Shown here: one piece after another, positions 56,449 to 64,000 of the stretch
How the letters are laid out: each line of letters starts with the position of its first letter
Numbering within the stretch: the first letter of the stretch is position 1
Source: Hymenopellis radicata
Lineage: Eukaryota > Basidiomycota > Agaricomycetes > Agaricales > Physalacriaceae
Length of the DNA stretch: 64,000 nt
Assembly (NCBI GenBank): GCA_015501595.1
Contig: JADNRX010000186.1
Span: 1 to 64,000, forward strand
Direction of reading: 5' to 3'
Position numbers and translations under genes: made by a program
Notes under the pieces: model-generated
Database searches by the model: none
What the model was told of the DNA's origin: nothing
The model's input: only the letters and a program-made list of their open reading frames with translations

Positions 56449-59400
56449 ATGCACCGAAAACAACGACGAGACAAACAAGCACGGCCGCCGACATATTATT
56501 GCGACTGCGAGACGTATTGCGGAGGGAGTCTCAAGAAGGTTTCGAAAACCTCCTACTACGATCACAAGGCTCACCGTTCGGCGGACAGTAGGGCATACTA
56601 CACACGAACTGAAGAAGAGGATGTTCCAGGGCCCGCACAGCGACAAAACGATAGCGCAAGGATTGATAGAGAAATTGTGCGTTCTTGATTTCAGTTTACC
56701 ATTCTGATGATACTGAGAATTCATTTCAGCCCTCTACCTCGGGGATGCGAATGTCCTCGCCAGATAGCAGCCATGACGCCGGTATGGGCCAGTCTCCACC
56801 TCGCGATAGCCGTCCATCTTCCCCAATGCGCCAATCCCCGCCCCGCGCCAGCCGTTCGTCCTCCCCGATGCGCCAGTCACCATCGCACAGCGATGATGGT
56901 CCCCCTCGTTCACCTATTGATCACCGCCATGAAAGCGGTGAGGGAGACGAGGAGGAGGCGCTTGCTGAGTTCTCGAAAATTGAGGATGTTCGCCTTGCGC
57001 AGGAATACATTGCTGCACTGAAATCAGCATCACTCCACAACGGAGACATATCCCCTGCCGACCTCGAAGTGCTCTTAAACCCGCCCATTACTCCCCTCGA
57101 CATTGGCGGGTCTGACCACGACGACAAAGTGCTTCGAGCTTCAATCCGCCTCTTCCTTGCCCAGATAAAAGCATCCGAGGAATCATACAAGGACTCGGTC
57201 GCGGCATTTTCAGAGCTTGAGACCGAGTACGATCTGCTCTCCTACGACCAGGTTCAACGTCGCATCGGGCAGCTCAGTGGCGTCAAGCCCATAATCAGCC
57301 ATATGTGCCCGAACTCTTGTATGGCATATACTGGCCCACTCTCTGAGCGAGATTCATGTCTCCGCTGTGGTGAGAGTCGTTGGAAGGATACACGAAAGAC
57401 TGTTCCTCGCCAGAAGTACTATACCTTGCCGTTGGCGCCGCAGATTCAAGCGATGAAACGATGCAAGCGCACGGCACAGGAGATGGAGTACCTAGCCTCA
57501 GAATCGAAGAAACTTTTACACGAACTGAACACCACGGGCCGAATTGAGCGCGTCTACGATATCTGTTGTGGGACGGACTTCCTCGAACGGTATGATCGTG
57601 GCGACATTTCCGATGATGATACCGTTGCCATGATCTCGTTCGACGGCGCTCAGCTTTACCGCAACAAAGACTCCGACTGTTGGATCTACATTTGGATTAT
57701 CGTCTCCTTTTCGCCATGTCGTCGATACAAGAAGCGATATGTCATTCCGGGTGGTGTGATTCCTGGTCCCCACAAACCAAAGATTGTTGAATCATTCCTC
57801 TTTCCGGGCCTTCATCATGTTGCTGCTGTCAATCGCATGGGAGGCTTACCTGTGTGGGATGCAGCCCGTGCATCTCGGCGTGCGATTGCTCTTTATCGGA
57901 GTGGTATCTATATTGTTCTTGGTACCGCCGATGGTCCCGGGATGATATATCTCAATGGGCTTGTAGGACACATGGGCAAGAACGGATGTCGCCTTTGGTG
58001 TCGCATTATTGGTCGGCATCGATATGGTGCTCCACATTATTATCCAGTGCGGCTCAAGCCTGCCAACTACTCTGTTGCCGGCTGTGATCACGACGACGTA
58101 TCTTTCACAGACTATCAACCAATCGATGCATCTCACTATGAGCACCAGCTACTTTTTGTCCAATCCTCGCGTAACCAGACTGAATACGAGACTCGTCGTC
58201 GCGAGACTGGAATATGCAAGCCGAGTATATTTACTGGTCTTGGAAGTAATCGCATTCTGGGCGTTCCCAACATGTTTCCCGGCGATATCATGCACATGAT
58301 TCTTAATCTTGCGGATCTATTTATGAACCTGTGGCGCGGCAAGCTTGATTGTTCGCCAACAGATTCTCGTAGCACCTGGTACTGGGCCGTACTTCACGGA
58401 GATACATGGACAAAACATGGTATCGATGTCGCTCGGTGCACACCGTACCTCCCGGGATCGTTCGACCGCCCTCCTCGTAATCCTGCTGAAAAGATCAATA
58501 GTGGCTATAAGGCCTGGGAGTATCTGTTGTACCTCTTCGCTCTCGGGCCAGGCCTCTTCTATGCTGTTCTTCCAGATGATATTTGGGAGTCGTACTGTCG
58601 ACTCGTCGCCGGCATACGCATTATGTACGGCAAAAGTCTTTCACACGCGATGATTCTAACAGCACACGGTCTTCTTCTCCAATTCTCGAAAGAGTTTGAG
58701 ACGATCTATGTCCAGCGTCGTGACGATCGCATGCATTTCGTGCGACAAAGTATTCATAACTTGTGTCACTGGGCTCCCGAGGCATTTCGTATCGGACCGG
58801 GTGCATGCTCTTCACAGTGGACAATGGAACGATCCATCGGAAATCTTACGGAGGAGATCAGCCAGCATTCGACAGTGTACGCACATTTGTCCGAAGTTGG
58901 ACTTCGTCGTGCCGAAATCAACGCCCTGAAATTCATGATTCCATCTTTGGATAAAGGGGTACGGGAGGAGGGAAAGATACCACGGGGTGGCGAGAATCTT
59001 GGTGGCGGCTATGTTCTTTTGCGTGCCAGGGATTCGACAGCTTTAGATCTGGCAGGAGCTGAGGCTGGTGCTCTTAAGACTTACCTTCTACAGTATCACA
59101 CAGCCTTGCCCTCCGCCTGGAAGGCAAGAGTTGTGCGATGGGCTCGCTTACGTCTCCCGAACGGGCAAGTTGCCCGTTCGCTGTGGAAGGAGGGGCCAAA
59201 GCTACTCGAGCACATTCGAATGTCTCGTAATGTCAAAGTAAGTCACTATTTGCGAACTTCACGTATCTGACAAAATCCAGCTTCCGAATCTGAATGGACA
59301 GCTCGAATTTGCGGAAGTTCAGTACTACTTCCAGTACGAAGTCTCCCAGAATGACGGTTATCGGCCGCTGGCGATGGTCTCCCTATATTCGCGTCCGGAT

Positions 59401-59637
59401 ATTGATCTTCTCCGAAAGTCAAGTAACACTCTCTGGTCATGTACTCACCAAGGTGATCAAGGAGTGTGTGTTGTAGATGTCAAGTCGATTGAAGCTGTTG
59501 TCGGAATGATTCCACATTCTACACATTTTCTGACCGGTGCTGAAAACCATGTCTTTGTTGCCGAGAAACCAGGTTTGGATGTTGCAGAGATGGGCGGTGC
59601 TTATGAGGCTGATAACCATGATGAAGATGACGATTAA
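56449..59637 (+). CDS. Tnp2-family transposase (CACTA/EnSpm-like)
   Basis: Exons 56449-56676, 56730-59237 and 59281-59637 encode 1062 codons in one uninterrupted spliced frame. The N-terminus has a zinc-finger-like YYCDCETYCGGSLKKVSKTS. A Ser/Pro-rich linker and an acidic helical part follow. The Tnp2 core contains HMCPNSCMAYTGPLSERDSC, MISFDGAQLYRNKDSDCWIY, PGGVIPGPHKPKIVESFLFP and the late HWAPEAFRIGPGACSSQWTM. The Asp in SFDGAQL is a candidate DDE-type catalytic residue. Full length without stops suggests recent activity. The partner gene at 59779-62113 follows on the same strand, as in two-gene CACTA-like elements. Confidence 0.85.
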
Positions 59638-59778
59638 TAGATCTGACAATCTGTATATATGTAGTGCTATAGACGCTAACTTTTCTTACTGTTGCGGAAG
59701 TGTCAGTCACATGATGTTGACACGAGTTGGTTCGATCGCGGTTACTTCGTGTTTTTACCTACCACCACCATTACCAGC

Positions 59779-62113
59779 ATGGACGACCACTGGAATCAGG
59801 AGATTGAGGATGATTCAGCCTCCTCTTGTGGTCTTTCTCTCCCCACAGCTAATGCCAGACATCATTCTCTTGCTCCTTCCGACTCTATTTCTCTTCATGA
59901 CGAATATTCTCATCCTTTTAATTCCAAGTTAGATACTTACTCTCGTTCTTCGCCTTCCTCTCATTTCAGTTCTTCTCAACCGTATTCTACAATCCCCTCA
60001 TTTTCTTCTCGTATCAACCACCATCGCTCCTCCTCTAACGGTTCAGAGATATCTCGCATGAGCCGTCCGGATGCCATGAACTTGGAGGCTCTCAAAGAAA
60101 GCAAGACACTTCGTAGGGAGATGGATGTGATGAAGGAGAGGCATGCTGCTGCTCTCCTTGAGAAGGATGCTGTTATTGCCGAGCTACGGTGTGTTGCTAT
60201 TTTTTGAGACCGTAACACCAAACTCAGAGCCTTAAAGGAGAAGCTACGACAGCATCATCTCTCGTATCGGACTTTCCCTTGAAGGTACAGCAGTCCATGG
60301 TCCAATGGGTCTTTGTGGCGATATCCCAGTTTACGAACACATCGACCATCCTCGTCTCAAGTACTGGGATGAAAGTGACCTTTCTGTTGCTACTACCAAG
60401 AAGAAGTTGGGTACAGGAATCAATGATACAGCATCCTCCAGCAATACGTGGAATTTCCTCGAGGATGAACACGGTCGTCCGGTTTCTTCAACGGTACTCG
60501 AGCACATTCGCAAACGAGGTCGTCTCATATTTGCTGACTTGGTCATTCGAAATATTGCACCAAGGACCTGGGAAAAGGCTGGTCTCACCGCCTCCAGCTA
60601 CTTCGAGTTTCATATGGTTCGAGCCTTCCCATTTCTTGCTCTATGTTCCTTCTCGTGGAAGGTTAACAAAATAGCGACAGAGATATACCCGAGCTGGTAT
60701 AAGAACCACTGTAAATCCAACATGGTGGTTGCGGTGAAAGTAGAGACAGTTGTGCCGCCTGCTCCGACATCTGCGAAGCGGAAGTCAGTCGTCGGCCATA
60801 CGGAGACGGCGGTCAAGAAACCTCGACAGGAGACAACAACTGCGACATCTACGATACCCGTGGTCCCACCCATCACCGCAGCCTCGTCCATCTCATCATC
60901 GACATCATTGACAGCTACCGCCATGCCGCCAGTCAATGCATCTCCACCCGTTCTCGCGCCAGGCCCTACACCCGTTATCGCGACAACCCCATCATTACTG
61001 CAGCAAGTTGCTATACAGTCGGTGGCCTCACCCAGACCAGCAATGTCCCTCTTCGGCAAGCCTGACACTACGGTGAGTACTGCGAAGATTACGTTCACTT
61101 ATACTGAAAGAACTATTTTAGACTACTAAATTTTCGGTCTTTCAGAATCCAATGTATGTATTCATTCATTTCGAGTACACTGATTTACTTTTGTTTCGAC
61201 AGTGCAAACTTTAAATCGCCTTTCTTTCCATCACGATCACCACAGACATCGTCGCCGCCATCCGACTCAATCCCTTTGCCATCCGCATCCAGTGTGCCCG
61301 TAGTCTCTGCACCTGTTTCAATGGCATCGTCTCTTCTGCTGCCCGCAGCACCGATGCCTGCGGCAACACCTTCAGCGACATTGGAAATATCTAGCTCAAC
61401 ATCTGGGGCAGTGACGCCACTGCCTGCCTTAGATACCGCGACACCATCGAGTGCGGTGCCTATTGCTGACCCAATGGATGGGATATCCAAGACAGCGACA
61501 CCCTCCGGAGCAATACCACCACTGCCGACATCAATGATCGCGCCTCCACCATCTACACCGCACTTCGCGCCTGACCCAATGGAAGGTATATCCGGGACAC
61601 CCTCCGCACCCGTACCACCGCCGTCGACATCAATAATGGTGCATCCGCCATCTACACCGGACTTCGCGATGCTGCCAATAGTTCAATCAGAGACTTTGGT
61701 GTCGGCACCTGTCCCACCTGTTGCACCATCTGCAACGGAAGTCGACGGAGCAGCGCCAGCAACAACATTGCCTAGTGCATCAACGGCGCCGGCCCAGCTT
61801 CCAGGTTTCTCCATTCCGCAAGATCGTCCCGCTGCCAACGTGACGGCGACCGACGAGGGAAAGACGCGAAAATCTCGGAAAGCTAAGAAGGGGAAAGGAG
61901 TGGATGCGAAGTAAGTCCAGATTTCAGCTCAATTCACAAACTCATGGTGCTACAGAGGCCGGGCAAAGAACACATGGATCGACGCCTTCCATGGTACCGA
62001 GGACGAGTGGAAGATGGCGTGGATGGTACGTGCCTACAACATTAATTCCTAGTACAGTTTCTGATTACAACTTCATTTAGACACACCCCGATAATTCGAA
62101 GAGAACGGCATAA
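59779..62113 (+). CDS. Accessory protein of the Tnp2 element
   Basis: Six exons (59779-60188, 60238-61072, 61122-61153, 61203-61910, 61956-62025, 62081-62113) join in phase to give 695 residues. Parts: a Ser-rich N-terminus; a coiled coil (ESKTLRREMDVMKERHAAAL); a globular basic region containing DEHGRPVSSTVLEHIRKRGR and RNIAPRTWEKAGLTASSYFE; a very long Ser/Thr/Pro/Ala linker; and a basic, Trp-rich end (KSRKAKKGKG, TWIDAFHGTEDEWKMAWM). It lies 141 bp after the transposase stop. By position it may be a DNA-binding accessory protein like plant TnpA, but the sequences are not obviously related. Clean splicing suggests it is expressed. Confidence 0.65.
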
Positions 62114-63290
62114 ATGTGTAGCTCACGTATTCCAGTATACCCCCCCTCCCAGATTATACTAGCATCATGAATAATATGGTTTTACCGTTGTTATAATCCG
62201 TCGGGATCTGCTGAGAACCGATAGAACTAGTAACTGGAATCTGCTCAGAAAGGATGACAGCGGACAAAATGGTGGACTGAAATCTGTCGAGAACGTACAG
62301 CAGCGAGCGGAACCTAGCCGTTAACATGAAACGCGTCGTCTCAAATCAATCGGGTGAGGTCGAAGGCCTTGTTTGTGAATGGTTTTGACTCGATCTCAGC
62401 GGCCTGCGTCCAGATATCTCTTCCGGATCGGTCTCAAATCGGATCACATCGTTTCTCGTCGTGTTATCCGCTCTCGTCCGACCAGACACATCGCACTTCT
62501 CACTGGGCTTGACGAAAGACGGTGAAGACCGCTGTTGAATCATATTCACCGGGCCCCGATTCACGAGGGTGGTACGTTTCTTTGATTTGGAATACATAGA
62601 CATTATTCGACGTATAGCTCCCATACCCATCATCCTGAACAGCTATTACCACCTCGCATCTTTGCTGGTTTTTCAGAGGCACGACTCGCAGACTCACAAA
62701 TGTAGGTCTCATGGGGTGGCGTACCACGTCTCATCATGACTCTTCTCTCCATCTCCGAGCACGCAGCTTGAACTTCTCATTCCACTAACTTGACTTGGAC
62801 CTGGCTCTTCCGATTCACATCAATTGGGCCTCTTCTTTCGCCGATTGTGGTATGCTATCTGCTTGTCGTTTCTTATCTTTACTTCCTAGTGTCACTCGAT
62901 TGTCTTGTACGCACTGCCCAGCGTGGCTTGAGTGCTGCTTCTCCGCCTATAGGATGACTCTTGTTCCCATGGTCGCATCAAATATCATGCAGTCACTGAT
63001 GCCAAACCCTACTAGTCCTCGTACTCGTATACAACCAACAGAGCGGCCTGACAGTTGATCAGTGTTCTAGTCGAGCGGCGTATTCATTCATCCTTTATGC
63101 GTGATATTGATGGTCAGTAGAGCTTCTTCTCAGCAGTGAACTGAAGGCTTAGCTCCCATAGTGATTATCAATAAACGGCGCGCGCTAGAAGCAATGAGTC
63201 CACCGGGATACGAACCACATGTCGAGGCTTGACTCTTGAAAGCGATGCTATAAAGATGTCGACAGATCGTTCCCTCTCAACACTGCTATC
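62114..63290. other. Transposon 3' flank and intergenic; weak minus-strand frame
   Basis: The minus-strand frame 62727-62500 reads like part of a protein (VPLKNQQRCEVVIAVQDDGY, then YHPRESGPGEYDSTAVFTVF) but ends at both sides without supported splice sites, so it may be a gene remnant. Otherwise nothing is recognised. The right end of the Tnp2 element was not located. Confidence 0.35.
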
Positions 63291-64000
63291 ATGACCTCAA
63301 CAATCGAGCAATACGGGCTTACGGTCCCGGAGGTTCAGCACTTTCTTTCAGCTCATTTCCACTGCACGCTCGTCTTCATCTTCTGCCATGCCGTCCACAC
63401 ATGTGTGTACTTCTTTGCGCTGTATTACATCGGTAACGACGTCTGCTCTATCCGCACTACTCGTATTAACTGCCATGTCCTCAGCAACGAATAAAGGCTC
63501 CCGGCGCATACGAATGGTCTTCGCAGGCATAGTTACTTTCCTGTGGAGCGCCGAAACCGTCATCGTGGGCTTGCAGTGGAAGATCCTCGACGACATCTTC
63601 ATCGGCCAGGGAGGATCATTCGAGTCTGAATTTAGCACGTTGATGTTTGGCGAACTTGAAGGAGCAGGTGGTCTTTCGGGCAGCGTCCTTCGCAGTCTTA
63701 ATGTTGCTCTTGCTGACATTGTTTTGGTGAGTGCACTGCCGAGATACGGCGTCCTCGTAGGTGCTGATGGTATGTACGTATCAGATTTGGCGCTGCTGGG
63801 TTCTCTATGGCCGCAGCTGGAAAGTTGCCAGTGCGCCCGCTATATGCTTAATTGCTGAGCTAGGCGAGTTGATATCTCCCCGCCGTCGCCCCCCCACTAA
63901 TTTCCCGCACTAGTCGCCTGCGGTATCGTCGTAGCGGGCTTGGTGAAACAGAGTGGCGCCGTCCTCAGCGCACAGGTCAACTGGGTTCTGCTCTATTACT
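63291..64000 (+). CDS. Multi-span membrane protein, partial (cut by window end)
   Basis: Exons 63291-63432, 63485-63726, 63785-63863 and 63914-64000 onward. The start MTSTIEQYGLTVPEVQHFLS is followed by hydrophobic segments: TLVFIFCHAVHTCVYFFALY; IRMVFAGIVTFLWSAETVIV; LNVALADIVL joined across an intron to IWRCWVLYGRSWKV; and ACGIVVAGLV. The arrangement, including the (I/V)WR-x-W-V-L-(Y/W)-G motif, is typical of a large basidiomycete family of seven-helix integral membrane proteins of unknown function. The third intron would start with GC (63864), a GC-AG intron that keeps the phase. The 3' part lies outside the window. Confidence 0.65.

Noticed and set aside
1..64000. CRISPR arrays, operons, riboswitches
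   Set aside because: The window is eukaryotic; the short repeats seen are tandem or inverted and not spaced direct repeats.

Overview
The window looks like nuclear DNA of a filamentous basidiomycete, probably an agaricomycete. The evidence is many 41-60 nt GT-AG introns (a few apparent GC-AG), FunK1-type fungal kinases, a Tnp2-type transposon, a nuclear tRNA-Ile(AAT), and recognisable housekeeping genes (UBA2, an NF-X1/FAP1-type zinc-finger gene, RFC1, KGD4). All exon coordinates were assembled by hand from reading frame, splice-site consensus and conserved residues; no transcript or database evidence was available.

Layout. About 148-7886 and 27820-34200 are the arms of one large inverted repeat. 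Each arm carries a FunK1 kinase gene and a KGD4 gene. The left arm also holds a 1.77 kb TIR transposon that the right arm lacks. The spacer (7887-27819) contains a VHL-like beta-domain ORF, a FunK1 pseudogene, a complete UBA2 gene, three unassigned genes, and an NF-X1/FAP1 gene whose 5' coding part is interrupted by a 0.6 kb TIR insertion. A second inverted repeat (about 32226-35405 versus 40297-43100) gives a third KGD4 copy. Between its arms lie a small secreted protein gene, a frame-broken FHA-RING gene, tRNA-Ile and a TA-flanked MITE. A third inverted pair is about 26930-27620 versus 43140-43720. A fourth (about 43915-46595 versus 51322-52552) carries two copies of a cysteine-rich secreted-protein gene and two copies of RFC1 exon 1. 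Its left arm contains a 5'-truncated LINE, and between its arms lie RFC1 and an apparently N-terminally short CrtC/Diels-Alderase-like gene.

The right end (52550-64000) holds a secreted Ser/Thr-rich surface-type protein, a kelch-like gene, a two-gene Tnp2/CACTA-like transposon with long open reading frames, and a multi-span membrane protein cut by the window edge.

No operon-like or prokaryotic system is present. The most unusual content is the nested palindromic duplication that has produced three KGD4 genes (one precisely lacking an intron), paired kinases and paired secreted proteins. Comparing the arms fixes the boundaries and relative timing of several insertions. Single-base frameshifts in otherwise conserved genes (RFC1, FHA-RING, left FunK1) may be real decay or assembly error and need checking against reads.
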